From NCBI GenBank assembly GCA_030762175.1, contig CM060843.1, positions 112,745,369 through 112,809,368 of the forward strand: a stretch of DNA of 64,000 nucleotides, written 5' to 3'. The notes beneath the pieces are model-generated. The model had not been told where the DNA came from. It ran no database searches and saw only the letters and a program-made list of their open reading frames with translations. The translations under genes and the position numbers were made by a program. Below, piece after piece: positions 36,201-48,470 of the stretch (positions are counted from its first letter, which is position 1; each line of letters starts with the position of its first letter). This stretch comes from Metallyticus violacea. Its lineage: Eukaryota > Arthropoda > Insecta > Mantodea > Metallyticidae.

Positions 36201-37329
36201 TTTACCATCTATCGCTCTCCATACAGTGCAGGAAGCCTTAATGTCGCAGTGCTATAATCAAACTCCGACAGACCTTCTAGTCCAGCCGTTATTGCCGGAA
36301 CTGTCTGTTATGACTGACGTAATAGCGACTCAATGCACACTGTGCTCAGTGCGGATGCAAGGCAAAAATAGCTCTCGGTACCTTTCTCTGGTAAAAGTTA
36401 TCTGATGTCAGCATGCGCAAACACCTGAACTAGTGAACTGTCTATTGGATTTCTTACTCAATTTTTATATCTATATTAGCAACCTGTGTAGCAATTCGTT
36501 TGAGCAAATATATTTTTATTACAAATAATTGTTTTGTCAGGAGTTTCAATGCATTTATCAGTTAATATGTTTATCTGATAGTAATGATGATGTAATATCA
36601 AGAAACATCTTTCCATGTTTAATGTTGGAAACTGGGCACAAAAACTGCTTTATGACATTTTACAAACTTTCTGCGACCTGAGCAGTATACATTTGTTCTT
36701 TGCAAAGTTTTATGTACACAATTAAAAAGGTTATTCATAGCTTTATGAAATATCTAAATTATTTCTGTAGATTTACAACGCTACTAATTCAGTGCCGATG
36801 TAATCTGCTCCGCATTTCCTTATAAATATGCAAAAGTATGTAAATAAAGGTACGTGGTTGAGGACTTGGCGCAGTCTGCTTCTTAGGAGGGGACAATACA
36901 TTTTATAAATATCATTTATAAAGTTTATATTGCTTTGCACTCAGTGGTTATAATATAAAATTTACACATCTTATAAATTTGGTGTGCTCTGCTTTATGTC
37001 CCATGATTAAGCCACATCATTTTAGCAAAGTAGGAAAGTTAAAAAGAACAGTGTTATTGATGTAAAAGGTTTTATAACACATACATATGTTTGGTTTAAA
37101 ATTGGATATTAGATATTCCATAATAACAAGTTATATATTTAACAATATAAAATATAAATAAATTAACTGAAATGAAAATGTTAAATTAATTACAGTAGGA
37201 ATGTTACACAGGAAACTGGATTCTTAATTTCCTTCCCATACCCCTTCCCGGTTAATACTTTACCAATAATTTAATACTTTACCAATATTTAATAATTATT
37301 GGTTAATAATTTACCAATATTTACTGCCA
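36201..37329. other. AT-rich sequence, no gene seen
   Basis: Near 37.25-37.32 kb a cluster of ACTTTACCAATA/ATTTACCAATA units, partly inverted, abuts the 3' end of the LINE fragment that follows and may be its tail. A 70-codon frame at 36.19-36.41 kb is unrecognised. Confidence 0.4.
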
Positions 37330-38170
37330 TTTCTTCCCTGCCAGTAGAGCCCAGCACCTCTCTGTGGTCAATTCTGCAAATGGTCGTGGTAGATACTTTT
37401 CTCTTCATTCTTCCGTACCTTTACATTCAGACAATGATTCCCCCTCCTTACAAATGGGAATAAATGTCAGCCCATTTTCGTCAGTGGTCTTAATCGTCTT
37501 CCATGCCCCTATTCTGAGCCACGCGAGTCCCTGGCTAGTGATTTCAGCCCCTGTTTTGATGTACTGTTCCACCCTCTCTCAAATGAGCCCAGTTGTATTT
37601 CTAGCTAAATCATTTTCCTTCATTGCGTAATAGTCTGCTGCGTATCCCTTATCCCTCAAGTTGTTCTTAACCTTCCTCCATGTATTCCTTCTATTTCCTT
37701 GGCCCGTTATCCAAATATAGCCCAGCCCTATCGTTTGCAACCCTTTTCTTAATTTAGATGCCCATGCCATGTTTCCTTCCAATCTTAGCTATTCATAGTA
37801 GCACAATGCCCTGATTAAGGTTTGGTTCTCAGGAATAATTGGCAACCAATACTTCACTACTCTGATTTTACACACTATAGTTTCACTGTAGACCCCGAAT
37901 CCATTCTTAACTCGGCAATTTGCTGTTCCCCCTCCCCTGCTTCAAAATCCCTTTTCCTCACTGAATAACGTTCCACCGCTTGTTCCTATCCCCATCGTAT
38001 ATCATTTTAGATGTGATTATTGCCCCATAGACGTTTCTAGTAAATCTGTCCCCACATTTGGAATGCTGCTACATAATCCTTTTTACTCCTGCTTTATGCT
38101 TTTTATATTATTCATCCATCTTCCTTTCATCGTAAAAGTAATGCCCAAGTACACAAAAGTCTGAAAGTAA
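37330..38170 (-). pseudogene. LINE ORF2 C-terminal fragment
   Basis: From right to left the minus strand reads TFVYLGITFTMKGRW, then after shifts NVYGAIITSKMIYDGD. The frame then opens at KLRKGLQTIGLGYIWITGQG and stays open except for one stop at about 37578. It continues through AEISSQGLAWLRIGAWK and FIPICKEGESLSECKGTEE. YLG...KGRW and (L/M)YG are typical of the end of LINE reverse-transcriptase domains; the C..C-containing tail recalls the Cys-rich C-terminus of some families (one usual Cys reads Ile here). It is 5'-truncated, as many LINE copies are, and its 3' end meets ATTGGTAAA-type repeats that look like a simple LINE tail. I cannot name the clade. Confidence 0.7.
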
Positions 38171-38924
38171 TTTAGAGTCTACGGATGTATGCACATAGCC
38201 AAGAGAAATATTTTAAGATTTCTCCCCAAGTTCAACATGATCATCGTGCGGCATCAGTGACTGTTCCAAAGTTCGCTTTTGTGAGAAGACCAGTGTAGAT
38301 TTTAAGGAGGTCGTTCTTGAGAACATTGTAAAGCATCTCGGCTAGACTACGTTTCAAAGTCAGCATTGTAACTTCTAACAAAATTCGCCTCTGTCTCATA
38401 AGGTGGTTATCACATAAGAGTCAATTAAGATCAACATACCCGAGTTTATCACTCCATCATTGGGCTTATACCTGATCTCTCTCGACTATAAACTATGGAA
38501 CATTTTCAGAGAATAAGACTCACTCTTCCAGGAATAAAAATATTATGAGCCAAACCAGTTTTTGGTCGAGTGAAAGCTGACTCTAAGTAGACACTGTATA
38601 TGTAATATTCATTTGAAAGTACTGAATTAAATGCTGCATATTTGCCGCTTTCATACATTTGTGACTGCTTTACCTATGATAGCATTTAAGAGACTATTAG
38701 GTAGCTTTATTTTTAATTATCACATTTTTTATCTGTGTGTCCTTTTTGCTTCCCATTGGTAATTTTGATTTACAGTATTTTTCAGTGTGTATGAAAATAA
38801 TTCCACTCCAATCAGAAAAATGAATACGCAGAAGACTTCAGTTAAAGTTTAAGGTTGGTTAAAGTTAATTTTAAAATTTGCCAAAAGTCCTTCATAAAGG
38901 ACCATTTATAGGTACAGGTACACT
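38171..38924. other. No recognisable gene; possible further LINE remnant
   Basis: Moderate composition up to 38.5 kb. This could be the upstream continuation of the LINE fragment, but no polymerase motif (such as FADD) was readable. Confidence 0.3.
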
Positions 38925-39160
38925 AGATCACTATGGCACGAACTAGTAAACGGAATGCTCGAAGTTCAGATTCCCCCTAGATCATTACACCAGACGGTGA
39001 TTTTAACAGGTTTTCCTCAGTCCTGAACAATGAAAAAGTCCGAGAGGTTACCCTTGAACGTTTCTTACCAAATTTATCAATTCATTTCATCTGTCATCAG
39101 TGCCAATCACCTGTGATGCCACAGTAAAACGAAATGGGTATTAAACACTATTGCAAAAAT
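38925..39160 (+). mobile_element. Diverged SINE related to family 1
   Basis: The 3' two thirds align with family 1: GGTTTTCCTCAGTCCTGAAC, GAGAGGTTACCCTTGAACG, CATTTCATC, CAGTGCC...CACCTGTGATGCC and GGGTATTAAACACTATTGC. The head is heavily altered (TCACTATGGCACGAACTAG, and GAAGTTCAGATTCCCCC in place of the B box). It is either an old family 1 copy or a sister subfamily. Confidence 0.7.
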
Positions 39161-41135
39161 CATATGTGAACGTTAATATAATAAATAATAAATAATTATA
39201 TTAATAAATAATAACCCGGGTTCTAGGTAAATTATACATTATATGGATTTCAAAATTTGAGAATTGTCATATGAACATTCCGAAAACTACTATAAACGTT
39301 GTGCATCAGTTAAAAGAAAAAAGGAAATTATTTATTGAACAGTTATGAAAATAGAAAACAAATATTACTACAAACTGAATCATTTAAACTTGTGAAAATT
39401 ATTAATTGCATGAATGATTGCAATATTAATGAATAAGATATATTAAGAATAAAATGTAAACACTTCCAAAACATTTGAAATGTTTTGTTATATGCACAGC
39501 ACGTGCTACAAAACACTCTACAATAAAAGACATGAAACTAATCTGGTGGCTTCCAAGTATACTTTCGTGTAATAAAAGGCACACAACATCGTCAATTAAG
39601 TGACCAAAAAAAAAAAAAAAAAAAAAAAAAGAACGCTATTATGTGATATGTTATATAATTTATTTAATACTTTTGGTTATCGTAGTTTTATTGATTAAAT
39701 TGATTTAATTATAATGAATTAGTACTTGAAGGAATAAGTATTATTGAGTTTATTAGATATTAGTTAAAGTTGATTTAGTAGCAATCTTTATTCCAGCACA
39801 TCTGGTGATTACTTTGATAGCCTTTTTATCATTTCCTCGAAATGAGGCATCAGCTTTATACAATTAAATTAAAAGATATATATCAAATTCAAACAAATAA
39901 CAATAGCAACCTGGGACCACCATAGTGCGAAGAAGTTCAATTTCAAATTTCTAATGATTGCAGGAAAAATATTCCCCCAATGGAACTTCTTACCTACCAA
40001 CCTACCGATGCGTAAGCTCAGAGAGAAGACAAAGCAAGGTGAAATGACGGAGCGACTCGAACTGCTCGCAACAACTAAGGCTATAACCGTTCTGGTGCGT
40101 AAAGAGAGGGTCTGTACTTGCCAATCAAATAACATTAAACGTGAAATATCATTTCATGGCAACGCGTTTACACGGACTCGCTAGAAAGAGAACGAAGAGA
40201 TATCACTCGACGGAATGTTCTAGACTACAAGCAACACAGTATTGTATAAGTATATTACAGTCGTTACAGGTGTGAACTAAACTGTTTTCCTTTGTTAATA
40301 ACGAATTTCGGTGTTCGAAAATTCGTTTGAATGAGAATTAGAACTCAAAAGTATTATCACGCATTTACTCTTAAATTTACTGTTATTTGTTTTAATGTGT
40401 TTGTGATTTATGGCAATTTGTATTTAATTTTAGTATTTTACTGAACTTGGTTTGAAATTTGTAAATTGCCGAATATTTGTAGATTTCTAATGATGTTATA
40501 TTTTTTTCAAAGAAGAATATTTTCTTTTATATTTGTATTTTTAATTTAAATTGTTAAATAAATCATATTTTAAGATTAAAACTTTTCTTTATGCAGTTCA
40601 AAGGACAATTTATCTTTCCAAGGTCAAATTCTGGGAGTTATCTTTTATCATATTTCCAACGGTGGAATGCCAAATTAAACTTGTTCCAAAACGAGCTGGT
40701 TTGTTAAATAGTAGCTACATAAGTTAGAGCTGAGGCTCAATTGAGAGGTTGCAATGATAAAAGTATAAAATAATCGAAGAGGATCGTGTTAAATCCAGCG
40801 AGTATTTGATTTAATCATCTACTGGGCGCTAATTCACGCCCATAGAAAATCCTTCCTGCAACTCCTTTACAAGGCTACTTTCCGCATCAGAACCACAGGG
40901 AACATTCCTTTCACAGGCTTTTCATGGTACTTTACGCCCTTTCAACATTCAGTCATTAGTGCTGGTTTGCCAGAAACGATTATATGGATTAAAATAAAAT
41001 AAACGTAACAACCGAAGATACTGTGTGTAAAAGGAAGGCACGTTTTTACATTATATCCTAAATTTGGGGGTTGTCTAAATATGCATTTGGCTGCTAATTG
41101 ACTTAGAGTAGCAGACTGGAAGATTCAGAATGTAA
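39161..41135. other. AT-rich sequence, no gene seen
   Basis: Includes a run of about 25 A at 39606-39630. A less AT-rich pocket at 39.93-40.20 kb carries overlapping 76- and 88-codon frames on opposite strands, neither recognised. Confidence 0.4.
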
Positions 41136-41366
41136 CAGGAAATTCTGGCTGAACAATTTGTCGTTTGGGACGAGGGAGATGAAGAAGAGGTGCATATTTT
41201 AATCCGCCCATTGATAGATCATGAGGTAAAAGATATATCGCAACAGTTTCAGACTCGTATAATAAGAGTCAATGACATCTTTGGATTGTTTCATAGAAGT
41301 TACAGCAGTTTTCCTAGCCAAAGTGTGAAGGATAGAACTAGTGGATTTCGTTACATTTCGGCTTAA
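41136..41366 (+). other. Unrecognised open frame without a start codon
   Basis: After an in-frame TAA the frame stays open for 76 codons to TAA at 41364-41366. It contains no Met. The residues look coding-like and acidic at the front: QEILAEQFVVWDEGDEEEVH, then LIRPLIDHEVKDISQQFQTR and IIRVNDIFGLFHRS. It begins just after an AG, so it could be an internal exon, though the polypyrimidine tract before it is poor. No family recognised, and a chance frame or transposon scrap remains possible. Confidence 0.22.
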
Positions 41367-42304
41367 TAATTTTAATAGTTACTATAATTATAATAATTGG
41401 GTTTATTAAAATATTTTATAAATTTAACGAAAAATTAACACTTATCTGTATTACCTGGTGTGTTGCAATGGCCCTATATAGGTAATGATGCATGCAACTT
41501 ATATATTTGTTATGTGTTATCATAATATATATGCACACATGTCATTATAAATTGTATTTCTGCTGGGATAATATATGGGTGCGCCTTCATTTGCTAAAAC
41601 ATCTGAGGCTTGAAAGAGGATAGTATTCCTGGGCTAGGTTGGGAAAAATTGAGTATTCCTTCAACGGGTTTTTATGCTTCATTTTGGACAAATGAGAATT
41701 AGGAAATAACTGTCTGTAGAACGTTATTTGCACGCATTAATGGCTAATTTAACTTTTCGTTGAGCAAAATATTTGGAAGCATGTTATGTTACTAGTATAG
41801 TCATTACCATTAAATTTAAGTAATGTTTCTTATATCACGACCAGATATGGAAATCTATCACTGTGGTGACTTTGCGTATCTAATTTTCAAAATACAAAGC
41901 AGGTTTTCGAGTAAGAGTTAGAAGATACTTCTCTTTTACCTGCGGGAGATGTTCAATAAAGAAGTTCATACATTTTTTTTTAAAGGCGTAACTTCTCTCG
42001 CTAAAATGTAACTTTACGATATATTGCTAGCTTAGCGTGTAATGCACACAAGTTACTAGTTTCATTGTTGTCACTTCCTGTTCCCGCCTGTGAGTAGTGT
42101 GCAAGTTGACACATGTTTAGTTCCGCCTGCAGGAGCATGCAGGTGACACGCGACGAACAATGTGCTGTTTTGAAATTCTACTTTCTTCTCAAAAAATCTT
42201 AGTTGAGTCTTGTGAACTTTTACAGGAAGGCTAAACAATTCTTTGCTATAGCACAGATCGAAAATGTTTAAAATATTTAAAACACGGGAGGTAATGAATT
42301 TCAA
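41367..42304. other. No recognisable gene or repeat
   Basis: AT-rich to 42.0 kb; a 77-codon minus frame at 42071-42304 is unrecognised. Confidence 0.4.
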
Positions 42305-42505
42305 AGAAAGATGGGTGGATCTGACGCCGCAGTTTGTGCTCTAACGGAAGAAAACGTTAACATGGTTGCTGCCTTTAAGAGACAGAATCGTCGAATAACA
42401 TAAAGAACACTTTCGAAAAGTTCACCAATACTTTGGTAACTAATTAAGTTGCACATCAGATGCGTTTGTGCAAGGTGGGTTACAAGACGACTGGTTCCCG
42501 GTGCA
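42305..42505 (+). pseudogene. Mariner-type transposase scrap (helix-turn-helix linker)
   Basis: One plus frame reads ALTEENVNMVAAFKRQNRRIT, a stop, TLSKSSPILW, a stop, then IRCVCARWVTRRLVPG. Mariner enzymes have GRPxTxxTEENV..V..L...DRRIT...S..S...I....L...KVCARWVPRxLT in this region, so order and spacing agree. The first two conserved helices and all catalytic motifs are missing. This is a short relic with two stops. Confidence 0.6.
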
Positions 42506-43821
42506 GGTTTCCATGCAGTTGAAGATTATGTTCAGGATGATCAAAGTTTTTAAGCTTTTACAAGCCATTGTTGATTTTTACTTTAAAACGAATTTGTTGT
42601 TCTAAAGGACAAGATATGATAGATATTATTGTAGGGGAAGTTATGGTAACTTAGAAATTGTTTTTAAGAAAGGGGTTAATTTTCTGTCAAATTCATTCAG
42701 GTTACTTCGAAGCACATACTCGTAGCGAGAGGCTCTGATTTGCTTACGAATTGCTGAAAATGTTACATGCATAAAAAACTGAAAGCGGTGCGTTTTGAGT
42801 AATTTGTAATATACTTATAATTATGACGTTCCAAATTTGGTATGCGCATTCTGAATGTTTGTAGGGTAGTGTAAATTAGCCGATGTGAACAACACGGAAA
42901 CTTTTTGATAACTATTCAACTGAATTTTGGTGACATTCATCTGTTCAAGAAAAGTTCATTTGAAGGCATTGTTTCTATGCTACCTCTGTCGGCCATGACG
43001 GTGATGTCATTGTACGCTGTTCGCGTAGGTTGCGATATAAACAAACCATAACATATACCTCCGCATGCTGCCGCTGCGAATGGGACGTTTGCGGCACTTT
43101 TCTACCCATTACGTGGCGTATCCTATCAACTATAACCTCAAGGTAGGATTCATTTTTCACTTGAGGGATGCCTGAATCGAGAGCATGTGTTTGGTGTTGC
43201 GATTGTCATGTGAAATTTGCTTCATATATTTCATATTCAATGCGAAAATTTTGCTTAATTACAGACACTAAAAGTGTTTTAAATTGTTTTGTGATAATTC
43301 AAGCCATTAATTTAGTTATGCTTTGCTTTTGCGAAATAGAAAACGAGCCGCATTTTCTTTACGGCCCAGATATAGAAGCATAAGATTGAACCAATCGATG
43401 ACATTTTACTCATGCCGTGCTTCTGTTTACTACAAGGATGAAAACAGTGTTGTCGGATGTTGGTTTGGCGTTTAACTTAAAAATAGCTACCTAAAATCCA
43501 ATTGCAAGAGAAGTATATTTGTTGTTGATATGAATGTACATTTCCTATTGGTCGGCAATCGTCCAACACAAATGGTCTCTGTCATTAAGTTGGGGAATAA
43601 AACTTTGACTTGATTTACGTAAGATAAACGGCACAAATAACACATTCCACACAAAGTCAACAACAGAGAGAAAGAGAGGATTGAGAGGAGAGAGCAGAAA
43701 AAGGCTTTTTCTGAAAATATTTTTAACAACTTTGCACTTCGGATTTGCAAACCTGTAAAGTGAATAAACCTAATTCTTTGCTTGTGCAAGTTTTATTAAA
43801 CCTTGAAGTAAAGCATTATTA
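42506..43821. other. No recognisable gene or repeat
   Basis: Mixed AT-rich sequence. A 100-codon minus frame at 43487-43789 is hydrophobic in its middle but matches no family and lacks any supporting signal. Confidence 0.35.
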
Positions 43822-43823
43822 TA

Positions 43824-44710
43824 CGGAGGGTGCCGAAAATATACACACATTTCAAGCAAAGAAAAAACTGTGTTAACATAACAAAACTGAATTCACACAA
43901 ACAGAAAATGATGAGTACTAATCATCTTAGACTTTTACAGGTACAACAGTTGCTCAAAATGCCCACCATCGGCGCCGATACACTTCTGAGTACGGTTAAC
44001 TACCGGTTGAATAAGTTTGCGAAAGTGTCCTTAGCGATTGCAGCACATGCCGTTTCAATTTCTTCCCGAAGTGCTGCCAGTGTAGCTGGTTATCTACGGT
44101 ATACAACATCCTTAAGATTTCCCCATAAGTGGAAGTCCAACGAAGTTAGATCCGGAGAAAGCGGTGGAAACACAATCAGATCTCTTCGTCCTATTCAGTG
44201 CCTTGGATAGTGCCTAGGATAGTGCCTTGGACCCAGTGCGCGGGGCTTGTTGCAGTGCGAGGTCTCCCAGGTCTGCCCTTATGGACATCGCTTACGGTAC
44301 CATGAGTCTCAAATTTGTCTCGAACGCGTGCAATTGTTACTCGCGTTGGCGGTTCTGATCTGTACACACGTCTCCATTGCCTTTGAACTTCAACAACATC
44401 TTGGTTTTCCAGTACCACTTCAAAATTGCTTTCCTCTGTTCAAACGATAATCTTGACCCCATTTTGTTGTAGCAACGCTAGCTTAACGTAATGGGAATCA
44501 CATCTGTTTTCAGAACATGATACTATAATCTTGGCTTCATTTGTTCATTGTTGATTTACCTGTCACGTAGCAACGTTATCATAATGTATGTGAGTTACAT
44601 CTGTTTACAGAACATCATACTACACATTATTGTTGTTTTTCGGTCCAACTTTAAAATATATTAAATAGATATCTACTGTGAAAGTGTATATACATTTTTG
44701 ACACCCTCGG
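43824..44710 (-). mobile_element. Internally deleted DUF4817-type Tc1/mariner element, copy 2
   Basis: This is the longest of four related elements. It is bounded by TA on both sides (43822-43823 and 44711-44712). The inverted ends are CGGAGGGTGCCGAAAATATA and, reversed, CCGAGGGTGTCAAAAATGTA. On the minus strand it keeps FEQRKAI..., then after a frameshift a full helix-turn-helix block: DVVEVQRQWRRVYRSEPPTR, VTIARVRDKFETHGTVSDVH and KGRPGRPRTATS. After a deletion come LTSLDFHLWGNLKDVVY and LAALREEIETACAAIAKDTF. The first and second catalytic Asp regions are gone; the residue in the third position (SLD) remains. The 5' leader has an internal partial duplication. Confidence 0.87.
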
Positions 44711-44712
44711 TA

Positions 44713-46552
44713 TAACATTTTAATATAGCATTCGGGTATTAGCTATACTAGACTTTGAGATTAAATAATTTTATGAGTAAAGGAACGAAATTTACTACTA
44801 AAAACAAAAGAGGAGGGTATCAAACTATATACTATATAATATCCAAGTCTCAAGGCAACTTTATTGCGCCACTGCCTTCATTATAGAGGCAACTTCTCTT
44901 TGATATTAATATGAGAAATGGCCGTTGCTAATAAGCGCTTTGGCTCTCTAATTGGAATGGAATTGAAATGAAGGAATTATGGAGCTATTGCTTCAAGGAG
45001 CTGCAAGCCCTCTTCTAAGAAAAAAAATCCTTTTTTCATATTTTCTTCCTTGTGCTTTCTATGCAGAGTAATATCTCCAAAATGACACATCTATAACTAT
45101 GTAGAGCATTTATATCTGTAACGCTGTGAATAAGGTGAGACGTCAAAGTATAATCTCGCTATCCAGTCGGACTGCTTTCGCCTATCTCGCAATAATGACG
45201 ATTGACTCTTACTCGCTTCATTGCCATGTAAAATATTCACAGCAACAGGCTCGCTACAACGTGGAGCGTTTCTAGCGAATGAAGTCTAATTTATTGCTTG
45301 AAATGAAATTGGAGCCATTTCGAGTCATTCACCTTCATTAAAGTTAATTATGGATTTCCAAATTATTAACGTTCAATTTTGAGTTTTGGGGTGGAGGCAA
45401 AACGTAAGCGGTATTAGCCGAGAATCAATCCCTTTGCTACCTCTCGTTTGCGATTATCCGTATTACTGTAATTTGCCGGTTGCGGGCCGAAATGTGCTTT
45501 GTGAAGGTGGTCGGGCAGCATTCATTAAAACTGCACGGTAATAATCATGGAATTACCCTGTGCTTGACACTGATACAGCGATTACATACACTGCTGTCCT
45601 AGAACATGTTACTGCAAGGCAAGATTGCCTTAAGTGTGTTTCGATAGGAGCGTAATCTCTGTCCATATGAGACAAAGTCGATGAGCTATAGCTTTTCTCG
45701 CCTCAAACCAAACAGATCAATAGAAAGTACGTACAAACTGCTGTATTGCATTTCATTTTTACATGGTTACAGCCAATGCTTATTTATAGCTATTTAACTT
45801 TTATAATTTTTTTTAACAATATAAGAAATAAATATGGGAGCAAATAAGGGAAACCTTTTTGAAAAACTCAGATACATGGAACATATAAACGGATAACAAA
45901 GAAAAGCGACAATATTCTCACCAAATGAAACAAATAAACGTCATTTAGGAAAATGGAAATGCACAACATTCCGCGATATCTAAGAAAGGAAAGTTTGCTC
46001 TGAAGTTTGGCGTGAAGTACAAACATATCATCAATGTTACAAAAATTTACTGCAAAATTGCTAGTATTCTCTAAATAACACTATCTTGCTAATATTTTAT
46101 TCTGTTGTAGGAACCGCATTGGATGACATTTGCTAATTTCTTGTGCTAAGTTCCAAATGCATTTTGTTTTGGTTAATTGGCAATGTCGCAAAATATTACT
46201 TGTCACTACGTATTAGTATGCAACATGGAATCTTATTTTTTACTGCGCTAAACACAATTGAAAATACTGTTTTTTTTTTTTTTTTTTTTTTTCAACTTTG
46301 GGCTATCTCGTGTTGCTTATGTTTATATTTAAAACAGCGAAACCGAAGTGATACTTGAAAAATTTAAATCGGCTATTTCCAACAACACATTTGAATTATT
46401 ACATACATGAAATAAAATGATAGGTTACACACACACACGCACAAAACTAGAAAGCAATGGTAAATAAATCCAAAAAGTTTTAATAAAATTAGTTTGTAAT
46501 GATATATATGGTTGAATATGCTTCAAAATACTGCTAAGAGGTATTTTTCATT
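44713..46552. other. Unique sequence; one T run; no gene seen
   Basis: From about 44.93 to 45.56 kb the sequence is free of recognisable repeats and comparatively balanced in composition. It has several TAATTA/ATTA cores but no long open frame. A run of about 23 T lies at 46270-46292. Confidence 0.4.
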
Positions 46553-46837
46553 CGGTTTATTTGCGGACGCTCTTTAATATCTCAAGTCATCAGTGTCCCA
46601 TTCAACTCTGGGCGTGAAACGGCCGACAAATTTTGCTCAGAGGCTTCTTATTTCAGGCTTGAGGTTCTTTTTCGTACAGTAAATGTACGACTCGGGACCC
46701 ACGGCTTTGCTTCCCTTCCGAAGGAAGCCATACTTAGGATTTTTACGCCCGAAAAAATCCATCTGTTCTGACCGGGTTCGAACCCGCGATCTTGGGTTTA
46801 GGAGGCAAATATGATAACCACTACACCACCAGGACCG
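46553..46837 (-). mobile_element. tRNA-derived SINE, family 2 (left half of head-to-head pair)
   Basis: On the minus strand the head is well kept: GGTCCTGGTGGTGTAGTGG, then AAACCCAAGATCGCGGGTTC and GAACCCGGTC. The body has GGCTTCCTTCGGAAGGGAAG, and the 3' part has TGATGACTTGAGATATTAAA then GAGCGTCCGCAAATAAACC. The head ends at the point where the next copy's head begins, in opposite orientation. Confidence 0.9.
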
Positions 46838-47140
46838 ACAAAGGTCTAGTGGTAACCACACTTACCTCGTAAACCCAAGATCGCGGTGTCGATCCCGGCT
46901 AGGATTGATGGATTTTTTTCCCGTGTAAAAATCTTAGTATAGCTTCTTTTTGAAGGGAAGTAAATCCGTGGACCCAATGTCGTACATTTGCGGCACGAAA
47001 AAGAACTCAAGTCTGAAACAAGAGGCATCTGAGCAAAATTTGCCGGCCCTTTCACGCCCTGAATTGAACGGGACGCTGATGACTTGAGGTGTTAAAGAGC
47101 GTCCGTAAATAAACCAAATCAATCAATCAATCAATCGATT
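46838..47140 (+). mobile_element. tRNA-derived SINE, family 2 (right half of head-to-head pair)
   Basis: The plus-strand head is GGTCTAGTGGTAACCACAC..., with AAACCCAAGATCGCGGTGTC and GATCCCGGC. The body has GAAGGGAAGTAAATCC, then CTGATGACTTGAGGTGTTAA and GAGCGTCCGTAAATAAACC. It ends in an AATC repeat (about 47116-47137), the likely tail unit of this family. It differs at several sites from the abutting minus copy, so the pair is not a simple recent duplication. Confidence 0.9.
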
Positions 47141-48086
47141 TTTGCGTTTAAAAAGTTTTTCTTTTCAGAATTTTTCCAATTTCATTGTTATATTTTGCTC
47201 TTTAAGGAGAAAATTATCATTTCAGAGATGAGAGATATAGCGCACAATGAAAACAACTTAACAAGCAATGTAAAAAGTACATAAGTTTAAAGCTTACTCG
47301 CATTGTATCCCTTGGAAATATGAGTTAGACTTCTTCAGTTGCCCTTATCTGGTGGGCACGCTGATGTCGTGGGGGGAGGGGGAATTTTTTAACTTTTTGG
47401 AAGACTATCGCGCAGGAACCGCTTCTTCAATTTCCGAAGGGTTTTGACATATACTTCGCAGATAAATATTTCATCACGAGGCAAATATATCGATTAAATT
47501 AATTCCTTCAGAGTCTCAGGAGAACGTGTTCATCGCTTTACTATTGGGGGTATGGTATTGAACAGTTTTTTTCCCTCAGGAGAAGTTTTTAATGCCACTG
47601 CACTCGTCTATTAGTACAAACATTCTGAAGTAGATAAGCCGACATCCGAAATGATTGAATTAAATAATAGAGTGTAAATCTAACATTACGCAAGCAAAGA
47701 ATAAGTATAGTACTAATCTATAAATCAATAAATTAGAAGTCATTGATAAAAAGATTCAGTTTTAAACTATTGATCATCAATAGTTAGTATTGTGCAAAAG
47801 TTGCTGTAGTAGGACACAAACAATGACAAGAGACGCAGATCTTTCCAGAGCATATCTACTGTCACATTACCTTCGGTGCAAATATTTAGAAATCAAGTTT
47901 GAATTTTAAGTTTACTGGATTGTATGCCAGATTTAAGGCCAATAAATAGTTTTGAAGAAAGCGTGGTGTCTATTATAAATCCTAGAACACTTATCTACAT
48001 CGTTGCATAAATTCTCTAGAACAAGTAACATAACCTCAAATCTCATTAATTATGACATGTTCCTACCAAGTATGGAAAAATTGAAG

Positions 48087-48127
<41 letters not shown>

Positions 48128-48434
48128 ACTTGAACACATTCTTCTTTAACGGAACTGATTGTTGTTCTAATGATATTGGAGCTTTGTAAATTAATGGGTT
48201 ATGGAATAGTGAAACGATGTTGTTACATGTAATCGAAGTAGTAACGCTATGAAGAGATAAGAAAAACAATACAATAACATTATCATGTACATTAGACGAT
48301 GAGAGAGAGGAAGTGAGAAAGCAGAAAAAGCTGTGAACCAGCAACGTAATAAGAATTAAAGGTTGGAAGTGGAATTTGAGCAGAATGGAAAGTAAGAGGA
48401 CATAGTAATACATTACATATTTGTTTGGTTTTCC
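47141..48434. other. No gene seen; G run and (TA)n
   Basis: Contains a GGGGGGAGGGGG-like tract near 47.37 kb and a long TA microsatellite at 48089-48124. The 108-codon minus frame at 48087-48413 begins inside the TA tract and is not a gene. Confidence 0.45.
48089..48124. repeat. (TA)n microsatellite
   Basis: About eighteen uninterrupted TA units. Confidence 0.95.
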
Positions 48435-48468
48435 TATTTATTTATTTATTTATTTATTTATTTATTTT
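48435..48468. repeat. (TTTA)n microsatellite
   Basis: About eight TTTA units ending 2 bases before a SINE head. The SINE may have landed in it, since the microsatellite lies on the head side where no tail is expected. Confidence 0.92.
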
Positions 48469-48470
48469 TG

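Noticed and set aside
48087..48413. 108-codon minus-strand frame
   Set aside because: One end is translated TA microsatellite, and the rest has no recognisable motif.
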